Shown here one piece after another: positions 10,905 to 21,868 of a stretch of DNA of 64,000 bases (position 1 is its first letter; every line of letters begins with the position of its first letter). This stretch comes from Eustoma russellianum. Its lineage: Eukaryota; Streptophyta; Magnoliopsida; Gentianales; Gentianaceae. The position numbers were made by a program, and so were the translations under genes. The stretch spans positions 34,115,515 to 34,179,514 of the forward strand of contig AP025056.1 of the NCBI GenBank assembly GCA_036186865.1, in the 5' to 3' direction. Below the pieces are notes generated by a model. That model did no database searches, was not told the DNA's origin, and saw only the letters and a list, made by a program, of their open reading frames with translations.

Positions 10905-12290
10905 TAGCTAGTAACCATTCTATTCAACAATGCCCTGCCCCAAAAGTCCAATGTAGGCAATCTTTCCAAAAAAGCACAGCCGAGAATCAACACTACCATT
11001 ATGCACAAAATTTCCATCCCAGCAGACAAAAGGTGGCAATACTTGAAAACTAACTGTTGTGAAGGATCCAGAGATGAAGTTGCAAACGATCCAGTGGGAC
11101 AACAATACCAAGACTTGGAGAATGCAAATTATGGCTCCAAAGCGGTACCGGCTTCATAGAGCTTTCCACGTTTGGAGCAAGAAGTCTACATTCTCTAAGT
11201 GGATTGAGTGCATCATTAAGACAATCACCGTGACATACCTCTGATTAGTTGGCCATAACCTTGTTGAGACGCAAAGAAGAAAGAGAGTAGAATATGAAGC
11301 AGGAGCAGAAGGCTTTGAGGAGATGAAGATTGGACCACATCATATTCAGTATGAAGTGGAGAATCCACTTTGGTGCAGAGGAGGAGAAGAGCCTATGTCA
11401 ATGAGTTTGGCATTAGTGGAAATGATCAAGGTCCTGCGGAAGTACCCTGTTTGGTGAAGATCATTAACAATCCAATGCTCACGGCTATTTTCCAGTTGAA
11501 CCTGTTGCACTTGTAACCTCTCTATGAAATTGCAGCATACCAAAGGCTATCTAGGATTTCCTTTAAGATACTTTGTGATCTTTAGCAGCTTGTCGGTAGA
11601 TTATTCTGTTTCTATCACGCTAGATATGGAAAACTGCTGAGGAGAAACCAAAAAGAGCGATATCTTTGTGTAATCTTGTGCTCCATGCTGTAGTTGAATT
11701 GAGCCAATCAAGTGCGTTCTGTCATCCATATGTTTTGCAATTGCTTTTTATTTGCTTCAGCATAGAATTCCAAACTTGAGCTGAGTATTAGCACTGAAAG
11801 AATAAGTGTTCATAGTCTTTAATGAACCTGCCACACGAGACACATTAGTTTGAATCATACCTCATTCAAATAACTTATCCAGTGCATTCATTCTCTTCCA
11901 ACATGCAAGCCATAGAATGATTGCATAGAGTGGAAGAGAATGATTACATCAGGCTAAATTTCTCAAATTTACTTGAGATAGAGGGCATTGAAGGGCTTTA
12001 ATGGCTTCTTTGATTGAGAACTTGTTGATGGATTCTATCTCCAGCAATCCTCTCCCTGTTTTCTGTTGATATTCCCACAGGCAATGATAAATTGGATGAC
12101 TTGGTCGTCCTATCCTGTACTATATGGTTGTCTCCATTCATGGCCTTCCAAGACTGATTAAACCCTTGCCTCATCAGTAACGCTCAGCTTCTTTCTTAAT
12201 TCTGGGTGATTAGTTTTCAAAATGCCCCATAGATGCCAGGAATTATTCTAAAAGAAAGTGTCTTCACCATTTACAATCAATATAGTCCAA
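10905..12290 (-). mobile_element. Degenerate LINE zf-RVT remnants
   Basis: At least two decayed minus-strand copies of the ORF2 C-terminus. Around 10940-11000 a frame reads ERLPTLDFWGRAL, recalling RERLPTLEKFAQWG in LINE C. Around 11760-12290 the sequence lines up by eye with 14150-14690 (X1) and 22100-22500 (D), including the DPWHPWGIL-type block. No intact frame. Junctions between the copies are not resolved. Confidence 0.55.
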
Positions 12291-12339
12291 ATCAATACAG
12301 TCCAAACATAATTAAGTCAGATGATTCGAAATCAGAATT

Positions 12340-12561
12340 ATAATTGACTACCAAATGACCAAAGTCTATAAAAAGAGATAATTATTCACAAAAGAGAAGT
12401 CTTTAAATAATCTTTTTTTCCTGCTTTTCTTCTTCCATTGTGCCTCTTATAATTGTCTACGAAACGGACCAAAGACTATAAAAAAGATAATAATTCACAA
12501 AAGAAAAGTCTTTAAATAATCTTTTTTTTTCGTGCTATTCTTATTTCCATTGTGCCTCTAC
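12340..12561. repeat. Direct tandem duplication, unit about 109 bp
   Basis: Two adjacent copies begin ATAATTG at 12340 and 12449 and end in CCATTGTGCCTCT. They share the segments CAAAAGA.AAGTCTTTAAATAATC and a T-run. No coding content is seen. Confidence 0.75.
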
Positions 12562-13513
12562 CTCATTCATGCATTCTCCCTCCAGGTCTGCCTATCCTCT
12601 AATACCAACATAGTGCATCAACAAGCTTACGAGAAAGCATTGTGCCTGTCGCTCAGACCATACAAATCTCTTTGATCTTTTCTACTTGTGAAGAAGATCT
12701 AGGCAACTCAGTGTCCTTTGCTTGCTAGTGAAAATATCCATTTCCACAAGTTACTAATAAGTACTATCTAACTCTTGCCTGGTTTATCCCAGTATTCTTC
12801 ACTAATGCCCTTTGACAACCTGGACATATAAGAATAACGTTAAACTCATTAAGCCTGAAAGTAGTGAAGATTGAGGACCTGATATTCTTACCTATACAAT
12901 TAAATTACCAATATAAAAACCCACAATGTTGCGTGTATGGAACTTTTCTTCGAGGGTTTCTTACCCTTCGGTCGGAAATTGCCTCCCAGCTATAATTGAA
13001 TTTTAACTCAAAAAAAAAAAGAACTCAAGTCCCATGCTCATCTTGCACCACTGCATCACCAGCAAGTTACAGCCAACCACGGAACCATGTAGGAAACCAC
13101 GTCAAATTAAAATTCCCCCCGTCTATAATTTCTAGAGGAAATTATGAAAAATGTTTCTAATAGCTTTAAACTTTGAATTTCTACAAAGACTAATAAAATA
13201 AACTGAGTTTGTAACCCAATGGAAAAACACACAGGAAGTCAGATCCACTTAGTAGGCAAGTATATAATCAAACAGTATACTTGAGACACCTCAATGACAT
13301 ACAAGAATATGAAGAGAAGCATTATTTATCCCGCCAGATTAATATGAAAAAAGAAAACCTGGAATTTACACATCTAAGTCAGCTAGCAGACTTGAGGTCC
13401 TTCAACAATGATCAATATGGCTACATAACAGTAAAACATGTGAACACATAACGTCTTCTCCATGACCTAATGATCAACATGACTAAATAATTGTAAAATA
13501 CAGTGAGAGATAC
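12562..13513 (-). other. Probable intron sequence of the NTM1-like gene
   Basis: About 950 bp without any supported ORF. It follows the GT donor at 13513 (GAG|GTATCT on the minus strand), so it is the start of the next intron. I looked for the following NTM1 block (VDLLEPV-like) here and did not find it. Confidence 0.5.
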
Positions 13514-13572
13514 CTCATTAAAATATCTTACAAGAAGGCTCTTCGTAACCCTCCCAATACCTGAACCGCAAT
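13514..13572 (-). CDS. NTM1: NTM1-like alpha-N-terminal protein methyltransferase, internal exon (SAM-binding motif I)
   Basis: A 59 bp exon on the minus strand, bounded by TTTTGCAG| and |GTATCT. With the single G left over from the exon at 41310-41454 it encodes DCGSGIGRVTKSLLVRYFNE. DCGSGIG is the glycine-rich S-adenosylmethionine-binding motif I of the METTL11/NTM1 family, which methylates the alpha-amino group of proteins starting X-Pro-Lys after Met removal. The plant family continues with VDLLEPV; that exon is not in the window. The exon is too short for a standard ORF search. LINE X1 ends about 60 bp upstream of its acceptor, leaving just enough room for branch point and polypyrimidine tract. 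No lesion is visible, so the gene may be active. Family assignment is from remembered family sequence. Confidence 0.88.
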
Positions 13573-13633
13573 CTGCAAAAGTTCATATCATAGCTTAAAG
13601 TCATACCGAGTAAGGCAATATGTCAATAAGATA

Positions 13634-15440
13634 TTTTTCTGTAAGTTAAAATTTCATATATATGCCAAATTAGGTTGATTTATAAGGGTGGTTGTCAGTA
13701 GCAGATAACATCAAGCATAACTCGCTCAAAATACAAGTGGATCAAAGCTTGTCTATCCATATTGTAGTGTCAGCCATTTAAATTTTCCACATTCAAAAGC
13801 AAAAGACCCACAGATTTGAGCAGGTTGATACTACTAATAATAATACTAGAGTTATATGAGTGAGGCTAGGTAGAAAATATCTTCAAGGGCAGGCCAATGT
13901 TGATTGCCAGCTTCAAGTTTGTTTTGTTTTCCCTTATATTTCTCCAGGGAGAGGCGATTAGCCTAATGGACTACAGGATTTCTGTTGTTGTATTTTGTCA
14001 ATTTGATGATGAAATCCCAGATTTCTTTGTTCCTGGAGACTATATACAGCAGCAGAGAACACAAAAATACAAGTTGCTTGTGGAACTTTGATTTCCATGT
14101 GTTTTCATTCAACCAATCTAACATCCCCTGCCAATAGTAAATCATGTCTTGCATTGCAACTGCTTTAGAACTACTTTCTAGACCTCAACTGAGTATTGGG
14201 TATTCAAAGACAGATGGTTATGATCTTCAAAGTCCCTGCCATATAAAACATGAGTGTTAGTTTGAATCAATCTCCAGTTTAAAAGTTTGTCATGCGTACT
14301 CAACCTCTTCCACTATGCAAGCTACAGTATGAACACATATCTTGGAAGATTATAAGTGCACCAGAGAATATCCCAAGATATTGTAAGGGTAGGTTGTTCT
14401 AAAACTTGAGCCGCACTAATGACTGAGAAACTACTTGTTGGCAACCACTTCCAACAATCTTGTCTCAGACCTAGCTTGATCTTACAACAGGCTCGATAGA
14501 AATTGATGATCTGATTGTCCCAGCCTCTGTCATAAGACAGTCTCTATTGATTGCCATTCACAACCTGGGATGCCTTTCATCCATGCTGATATTCAATCTC
14601 CTTCTCAGTTCTGAATAGTTTGCTTCCAGTATCCTCCAAGGATGTCAGGGGTCTTTCCAGAAAAATGTCGTCTCCCTATTGGCAATTATCCTTCTCACGT
14701 GTTAAGTGTATTTATCCTTCACCCAAAGAATTGTCTTCCACATCCATGAGTCATTTTGCTTTGGATGCACTTCTCAAATTGATTTTCTTTTTACGATGAC
14801 TAAATGCATCTACCTAACTCATAGGCTTTCCTTGTTCCCACAAATGCCCCAAATATCTTCATTATGTAAGCATTGTTCATCAGCTTGAGGTATGTTATCC
14901 CAAGGCAACCTTTTTCTTTTAACATGCAAATTGAAATCAGTTGACCTTGGCATTCCTAGAGTTGTCCCAAAAGAATCTTCTTCTTTGTTTCTATGATAAT
15001 GTCTTGGCAAGAAATAAGACAATGTCTAGTACCTTTAAATTGCGATCAAAACAGAATTTATCAGTTGTACCCTACCAGCATAGGATTGTTTAGAAGCTAC
15101 CCAACTCTTAATCCTGTTATTCAGCTTATCCAACATATGAGTACAGTCCATGTACGTTAGCTGACCAATAGCAAAGGGAACGTCAAAATACTTGATCGGG
15201 AGAGTACCAAGATGCATGCCCATAATGTTGGAGAGTTCCTTTTTCCTTGCTTCAGTAACCCAACAACAAAGATTTCAGACTTTTGCACGTTTGGCCTCAA
15301 AGCTTAACAAACTTGAAACTCTACCAATGAGTCCTTTATAAGTTTAGCACAAGGTACATCAGCATTTGCAAGAATTAAAAGATATGCAAATGCCAATGAT
15401 GTTAACTTCAAGATACCATATTATAAATATATCTCATTTA
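13634..15440 (-). mobile_element. LINE X1, 5'-truncated
   Basis: The minus-strand 3' end at about 13634 shows a T-run followed by CTGTAAGTTAAAATTTCATA, homologous to the tails of C and D. The zf-RVT region is at about 13950-14950. The RT thumb at 15035-15223 reads LPIKYFDVPFAIGQLTYMDC then KSWVASKQSYAGRVQLINSV. RT palm remnants (FADDL-type, poorly preserved) reach about 15420, where the element stops. Typical 5' truncation; no intact frame. Confidence 0.7.
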
Positions 15441-15488
15441 TTTCATAGCCACAGATCAACAAAATACACCAATATGTCAATGGCCAAT
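15441..15488. other. Junction sequence between LINE X1 and plastid fragment
   Basis: Short AT-rich stretch, nothing recognised. Confidence 0.4.
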
Positions 15489-15559
15489 AAACCCGTCCTC
15501 AGTTCGGATTGCAAAGCCCTGCCTTCGGCATCCCCCTCTTTGCGGTTAAGGTAACGACT
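15489..15559. other. Chloroplast 16S rDNA fragment, rearranged (NUPT)
   Basis: Two abutting pieces of plastid 16S rRNA in opposite orientation. 15489-15513 (AAACCCGTCCTCAGTTCGG...) matches the forward strand near the 3' third of the gene. 15515-15559 matches the reverse complement of the gene's 3' end, the block just before the anti-Shine-Dalgarno region (GGGGGATGCCGAAGGCAGGG on the minus strand). In the plastid these are a little under 200 nt apart and collinear. Here they are fused head to head, as expected for filler DNA at a repaired double-strand break. It is not a functional rRNA gene. The match is from memory of the plastid 16S sequence. Confidence 0.8.
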
Positions 15560-15813
15560 CATGTTATGATCTTATGCATCATAGGTCTTCCCGTTCGAGA
15601 CCTTTTATTTTTTTCATCATGTGGGAGTTAGCTCAATAGTTACACATAGACTGATCAATCAATTGAACCAAAAAATCATTTAATATTATATTAATTCAAT
15701 TCAGTGATTTAACATCCAGCTAAAGTTCCACACATGACAATAGTTTTCATAAGAAAACTAATCCAATCAACCACCATGATACAAAAGTTAGCTACACGTA
15801 ACTCAAAAAGACC
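15560..15813. other. Intron sequence without recognised features
   Basis: About 250 bp, AT-rich, with no ORF or repeat identified. Confidence 0.4.
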
Positions 15814-15828
15814 TTTTTTTTGTGAAAT

Positions 15829-15829
<1 letters not shown>

Positions 15830-15866
<37 letters not shown>
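15830..15866. repeat. (TA)n microsatellite
   Basis: An uninterrupted run of about 17 TA units just inside the 3' end of LINE X2. Confidence 0.95.
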
Positions 15867-15869
<3 letters not shown>

Positions 15870-17517
15870 AAGCCTAATTAGGCAAATTTACAAGACTGTT
15901 GTCATGAATAGACAACAACAAGACTAACTTACACAAAATACAAGTGGCTAACTTTGTCCACTGAACTAGTTGTGTCAACCATTGAAACTACCACTTTCAA
16001 AACTAAAAACCATCAGAATGGTTGTTGCTCGCATAAGACAACAGCAAGGTAACCTTGCTCAAAAGAGAAATGACTTAGTAATTCTCCAGGGATTCCATAC
16101 TAGTCATATGAATGGCGAAAATATTAATCTAGAAAGGAGACATCAGAAAATTCAAATGATGGCATGCCTAAATTGGTGGCTAACTCCAAATTGGTCTTAT
16201 TCTTCCTTATGTTTCTCCAGGATGATACAGCAAGTCTGATCAAATGTAGAATTTCTATCGTTTTACTGCTACTGTCCTTAGCAATTTGTTAGTGCAATCT
16301 CATATTCCTCCGACTACAAATGCCCTAGCATAAAAGGCAAAGTCTTTGAGCCAATCCAACGCTCTTTGCCAGTGCAAGACCTCATTTCTACAATCCACTT
16401 GCTTTAGCATCGCTTCCAAACTGTGGAGGAGAATAGACATTCCAAAAACACGTGAATCTTCCTCGGGCCCCTTATCACAGAAAACACAAGAATTAGTAGT
16501 TATCATACCTCAATTTAAAATTTTGTCATGTGTACTTAGCCTCTTATAGCATGCTAGAAATAAAAGATGAAAGCATATCTAAGAAGATGAGTACATCAGA
16601 CAATTTTGTTACATGTTCTATTAGGTGTGGCCTGCTCTAAAACTTGAGAAGCACTCTTGATTGAGAAGGCTGTGTTTGGCAACCATTTTCAGTGATCTTG
16701 CCCTGCTATGAATTAATGCTGCAGCATGCTTGCAATAAGTTGTTGACATAACTGTCCCAGCCTCTTCCAAAAGGAATTTGCCACTAATCACCACACAGTA
16801 CTTAGGACACATAAGCATCTTGGTAGATATTCAGTTTCCTTTGCAATTCCAGATGATTAGCTTCAAGAATACCTCATGGGTGCCTTAGGTCTTTCCAAAA
16901 TGATGTCTCACGGCTGCCAATGATCCTCTTTATATGCTAAGTATATAGGTCCCTAACCCACAAAATCTTCTTCCACGTCTAAGAATCCGTAGGCTATGAC
17001 AGGACTTCCCATAAGAAATTTCTCTTTAAGATGATCGAGTGTATTCATATGACCTAGCGACTTTCTTTGTTTTCACAAATACCCCAAATGATCTTCATTA
17101 TATAGGCATTCTTCATGGTTATATGTTATGAAATCTTAAGTCCTCTTTGCTCTTTAGGTTAACATATTGTGGACCAGTCGACTTTAGCCCTCTTGATTTC
17201 TCTTGGTAGAAAGTAGGAAAAAGTCTAATATCTGCAGACTGCAATAAGGACTGAGTTGATTAGCTGAATACAATTGGCATGCAATAGTTTAGAAGCTATC
17301 CAGCTCTTGATCCTATTGTTTAATCTGTCCAAAAGAGAAGAACAATCCCTGAATATTAAACCTCAAGAAACGAGGGAAACTCCCAGGTATTTGATTGGTA
17401 ATGTATCAACAGGCATGCCAATGATTTCAGTCAGCCCCTCTCCTTATCTTCAAAGACTCCAGCAATAAAAATCTTAGACTTGTTCAGGTTGGGCTTCAAA
17501 CTTGATATAGCATGAAA

Positions 17518-17562
17518 CTCCATTGGAGTTTTTTTTTTTTTTTGTAATTAGCTCCATTGGAG
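17518..17562 (-). mobile_element. Ultra-short retroposed insertion with 11 bp target duplication
   Basis: CTCCATTGGAG occurs at 17518-17528 and again at 17552-17562. Between them lie 15 T and GTAATTA plus one base (17529-17551). Read on the minus strand this is a 7 nt LINE/SINE 3' terminus with a poly(A) tail. A sister insertion with the same GTAATTA end lies at 33782-33797. Confidence 0.75.
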
Positions 17563-18007
17563 CTTCCTTTATGAGCTTAACAGAAGATTCATTTGCATTT
17601 GCAAGAATGAAGCATCCGCAAATGCCAATGATGTTAGACCCATATTCTCACATCAAGGGTCAAAACTTAAGTCTTCATCCTCTGTTATAGACTTCAGCAT
17701 CTGTATGACGCCTTCCATAACCAATATAAAGAGACAGGGAGATAGGGGGTCACCTTACCTTAAACCCCTAAAAGATTTAAAGTGACCAACCAATGACGCA
17801 TTAAGGTTGACTGAGAAAGAAGCAGTAGATATACAAAGATGTACCCAAATCTTATATCTCTCTCGGAAGTTCATGTTTTTGAGGATCTCCATTAGATAAC
17901 TCTTTTGCCAGTGCCGAATGCTTTCATGATGTCACAACCTTTAGGTCAAGAATCATTACTGTAGTTTTAACTATCTCATGCATCAGAAGAATATTGCCTT
18001 GGATGTT

Positions 18008-18199
18008 TCATCCTTGTACAAAAGCTGATTGATTCTCATTAACCAATGAAGGCAATACTTGCTTCATTCTACTTGCCAATATTTTGGAGATGACCTTGCA
18101 GGGTATATTGCAACGCAAGATGAGCCTGAAATCCTTCATTTGGACACAAGCATCCACCTTAAACACAACAAGCTGGAAACATAATCTAGAAAAGAACAC
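18008..18199 (-). pseudogene. LINE X2 reverse transcriptase fragment
   Basis: An open frame of 63 codons holding FRLILRCNIPCKVISKILASR then MKQVLPSLVNENQSAFVQG. These are the RT fingers/palm blocks that precede the catalytic DxxKAFD block. The same block in LINE D is FRPISCSNVTYKVISKILASR. It is 5'-truncated, with no endonuclease upstream. Confidence 0.75.
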
Positions 18200-18290
18200 A
18201 TCAAGTCCTTACCTATGTACTATGACTTTTGATGAAGCAGAAAAAACCAGCAAGTAAAAGAGCAGATGGGGCACAAAAGTGGATTATGAC

Positions 18291-20818
18291 TTTTTTTGTA
18301 AGTTAAATTTTATAAATAAGCCAGAAAAGGCGAATTTACAAAGGCAGTTGCGAACTAAGGCAACAAGTAGCTTGACTGTAACCAAAAACCAAAAAGGAAG
18401 GTGGCTTACAATTTGCTATCAATTTCTAATGCCAACCTTCACAAAACTTGCCCTGGACGGACAATTTGAGGCAAGCTTACTGATGCTACTATTTATAATT
18501 ACAAAACAACCAAAAGGTGGTTTACTGATTGGAACTTCTAACAAAATACAAATAAGAGAGTCCCATGTTTGGTCCCCATAGGTAGAGCTTAAGAGCGACA
18601 ATCAACAGGACCATAAGAACCAGATACCACTTCATAAGACCCATCCTTCCAGCACTCAGTTTAGCAATTTCTACTTCTAGAGACTTCTGATATAGTTGAA
18701 GAAAGCGCTCAAGTAGCAAGGGGTACCGCCATTTGTGATCCTGCAGAAGAATTAGCAAATAAGCACAGTAGACTGGAAAGCAAAATTTCATTTCTAACTG
18801 AATTTAAGATTTGGCAAGCCAAAAGTTTATGAGGCAAAAATATGCATTGGGAGGCCAAGGTTGACTGCAATATTCCAGTTGGTATGGGTTTTCCTAATTT
18901 TGTTCCAGGAGGAGACACTAAACCTGAGGCTTTGTAGTATCTCATTGGTTATGGTTTTGGAGTTTTTCTTAATATTGTTGTGGAGTCTATTATCACGCTC
19001 CCTCCATAATCAGTCAACTGCAATGGCCAGAACATGGAAGATCATCTCTTTTTGAAAATTGGAGCTCCACTGTGTTGTTAACAATCAATCCTGGATAAGA
19101 TCCCAGGAATAAGTGATAGAGTGGCAATTCAGTTTTGAAAGGGTGGAGGTCCAAGTAGACTGTTAGAAAGAGCAACTGAAGAACAAGTGATCAATGTTTT
19201 CAGGGTACAGTCTACAAAGCAGACAGTGGTTGGTGTCCGCAATTCCCCATTGGGCGAATTTTTCTAGAGTAGGCAGCCTCTCCCGGAATGCCATCCAAAG
19301 GATCACAGCGAATCTGGGGAGATGACGCCTACTCCAAACAATGTTTGTCCAGGGAATAGTTACATGGGATAGTGTATTAACCTTTGTGGAACTAGAGATG
19401 GTAAATTGTTGTGAGGGGGACCATTGCCAATGGTCCTCCCTATCCGTCAGTGCGACCCCCCAACAGGCACAATTGAACTCAATGACTTGGGAGGCCCATC
19501 CCCTATCAAAGGGGAGATTCCAATGACCTCTATTAATTACCTCAGAAACCTTGGCCTTCAGACTAATGTTTAATTTTTGTCTGAGCTCAGAGAAGTTCTT
19601 CATTAACTTACCCCATGCGCGGGGTCGAACCAAAATGAAGTGGTTGTCCTATTACCTATAATTTTCTTAGTGGATTGTTCATATTGGTCCCTAATCAAAA
19701 GAAGTCTCTTCCACAACCAGTCATCTTGAGCTAGAGCCGAACCTCCCAAAGAGATTTACCTTTGAGGATTACAGAGTGCACCCATTTTACCCAAAGGGAT
19801 TCCTTATTCTCATATATGTGCCACACTGGTTACATAAGATATGCATTATTTACCATTGAAAGGTTTGGGAGGTCCAGCCCCCTGCCTCTATTGGCATACA
19901 TATATCTGTCCATTTAACATTTGCCTTTCTTGGTCCTCCCCATAGGAAAGTTCTTCGAATTCTTTCTATTTCTCTTAGGGTTAGAAAGAATGATGTCGTC
20001 CAGTACCTGACAATAGCCACTAGGACAGATTTACTGAGTTGGAGTCTGCCACCATATGATAGCTTGGAGGCAGTCCAGCTGCTGACTCTGGCATTTAGTT
20101 TATCTAACAGAGGGAAGCAGCCAGTGGAAGAAAGTTTCCTATTCATAAGAGGTAGACCTAGATATTTAATGGGGGAGACTACCTAGACGCATGCCTAGGA
20201 TATCTGCAATGACGAGCTTCTTTGACTAGGAGACCCCAGAAACAAAAATTTCACATTTTTGTAGGTTAGGTCTCAGACCAGAGAGGTCCCTAAATTTGCT
20301 AAGAGGTCATCTGCAAAGACCAAAGAACTGAGTTTAATGGGTTAACATATAGGGTCGAAATTAAAGGGATGGTTTCAAATGCTGGTATGGAAAGCTGTGT
20401 GAAGCCTTTCATGACAAGGATGAAAAGTGCTGGTGACAATGGATCTCCCTGTTTAAGGCCATTGAAGCCTTGAAATTTCCAGTGATGGAGTCATTGAGAT
20501 TAATTGAGAAGGAAGCAGTAGGTATGCAAAGGTATATCCAGTGCTTGAATTGTTGGGGAAAGTTCATGTTTGTTAGGATGGACATTAGATAGCTCCATTT
20601 GAGAGCATCAAATGCTTTCATGATGTCCACTTTGATTGCACAGCAAGAAGGGCCAGCATTTCTCTGATAGTGCCTAACAAGGTTATGCATAAGCAGGATA
20701 TTATCCTGAATGCACCTACCTTGTACAAAAACAGATTGGTTGGGATCCACTAGCAGGGGTAGCAGAGGTTTAATACAGTTTGCAATGATTTTAGATATGA
20801 CTTTGTTAGTAACATTAC
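18291..20818 (-). mobile_element. LINE C, 3' block
   Basis: The T-run at 18291-18297 then GTAAGTTAAATTTTATAAAT is the minus-strand 3' end. The 3' UTR (to about 19160), zf-RVT, thumb and palm follow upward. RT is cut at 20818 by LINE D and continues at 27455. The target copy TGAC.TTGTTA.TAACATTAC is present on both sides (20798-20818 and 27434-27454). Confidence 0.85.
19163..20818 (-). pseudogene. LINE C ORF2, C-terminal half (RT palm/thumb and zf-RVT)
   Basis: 20750-20409 holds QSVFVQGRCIQDNILLMHNLV, then CAIKVDIMKAFDALKWSYL (first catalytic Asp in VDIMKAFD) and PTASFSINLNDSITGNFKAS. A FADD-type block is near 20310 and the thumb (LSYGGRLQLSKSVLVAIV) at 20146-19850. zf-RVT at 19633-19163 has FAVILWMAFRERLPTLEKFAQ and CLLCRLYPENIDHLFFSC, with the zinc-binding Cys and His kept. 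The parts lie in several frames. It is interrupted upstream by LINE D at 20818. Confidence 0.8.
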
Positions 20819-21868
20819 TTTTTCTGTAATTTAAATTTTATAAATGGGCCAAATAGCCGAATATACGGGATCTACAAAATGTTGCAATCGATGGCAACAA
20901 TCGCTTGAGAAGAGCCAAAAACCAAAAGATAGGTGGCTTATAAGATGCTAATCATCGACTAGTGCCAATCTTTACAAAATTTGCCTTCAAGGGTCAAGCA
21001 TTTCTATTTACAGTTAGACAAACCAAAACAAGTTGCTTTTTAAAACAAAACATCAACGGAGGGAAGACAACATTTTGGTGCAAACAGTATAGACTCTTCT
21101 TCGTGGATAGGCACCAAGGAAGCGAAATGTAACGATTAGATATCAATAGCCCTGGATTCCTCATATCAAAATCAACAGCCATGGATCTTTCATCCTCTGT
21201 ATGGGACTTTGGACAAAAACATCCTTGTGCTTGGCAACAGAAATGTGAGAAGGTAGCTTTCTGATCATGGAAAAGATGCGAAACATATCGTCTATCAGCT
21301 GGCAATTCTTGCCTGTGATTCTATGGACAAACTTCCTCATTTTGGTCATCCTGTTCCTTGCTTCCTCGCCTTTTGCTCCCTTTGCTCCTTGGTGGACCTG
21401 TCTATGGCCAGGAACGGTTGCTCCAGCATAAATGGCACACTTCCTGGTGGCCTTCTCAAAGTGTATGCATCAATAGACATGAACGGTTGCTCCAGCATAA
21501 ATGGCACACTTCCTGGTAGCCTTCTCAAAGTGTATGCATCAATCATCAGGACCTATCAAGCTCTTTCATGACAAACTCCAAAATGTCCCGGCGATATACC
21601 ACTTCTTTAGCCACCACTTCAGTCACCTGCAATCCAACAAGGACAAGACACAGTACCACTTCAAAATATAACAAATTATATGAATTTGAGCACATTATTA
21701 TAGAGCTTAGTGAGCTAGACTTGAAAAGAAAGAAATTCAAGCAAAAGAGGTTGAACCGCCTAAGTAAAAAGTGTTTATTTGAATATTTTCATAGGCAGTC
21801 CCAATGTAAGAGCTAACTTCCAATTCCCTTTTTTTCTTTCAATTCCTTGCCAAGACATAACATTGTAC
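20819..21868 (-). other. LINE D 3' UTR
   Basis: About 1 kb after the end of ORF2. The terminal 180 bp is homologous to the 3' UTR of LINE C (shared GCCAAAAACCAAAA and GGTGGCTTA segments). It contains a 69 bp tandem duplication. The short ORFs on both strands show no known family. Confidence 0.65.
21412..21546. repeat. Tandem duplication, 69 bp period
   Basis: GAACGGTTGCTCCAGCATAA begins at 21412 and 21481. The two copies agree over 63 nt with one visible substitution. Lies in the LINE D 3' UTR. Confidence 0.9.

Larger units (their letters stand above)
15814..18285 (-). mobile_element. LINE X2, 5'-truncated (upper limit approximate)
   Basis: The T-run at 15814-15821 followed by GTGAAATTAC is the minus-strand 3' end. 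It is followed by a (TA)n tract and a 3' UTR homologous to X1 (ATACAAGTGG block). zf-RVT remnants are at about 16300-17000 and the RT thumb at 17230-17480. RT is at 17700-18199, with ISKILASRMKQVLPSLVNEN then QSAFVQG. The coding part fades near 18200; the next LINE (C) begins with its own T-run at 18291. Many frame breaks. Confidence 0.7.

Noticed and set aside
15489..15559. 16S rRNA gene
   Set aside because: Only about 70 bp in two inverted pieces; a plastid-derived scrap, not an rRNA gene.
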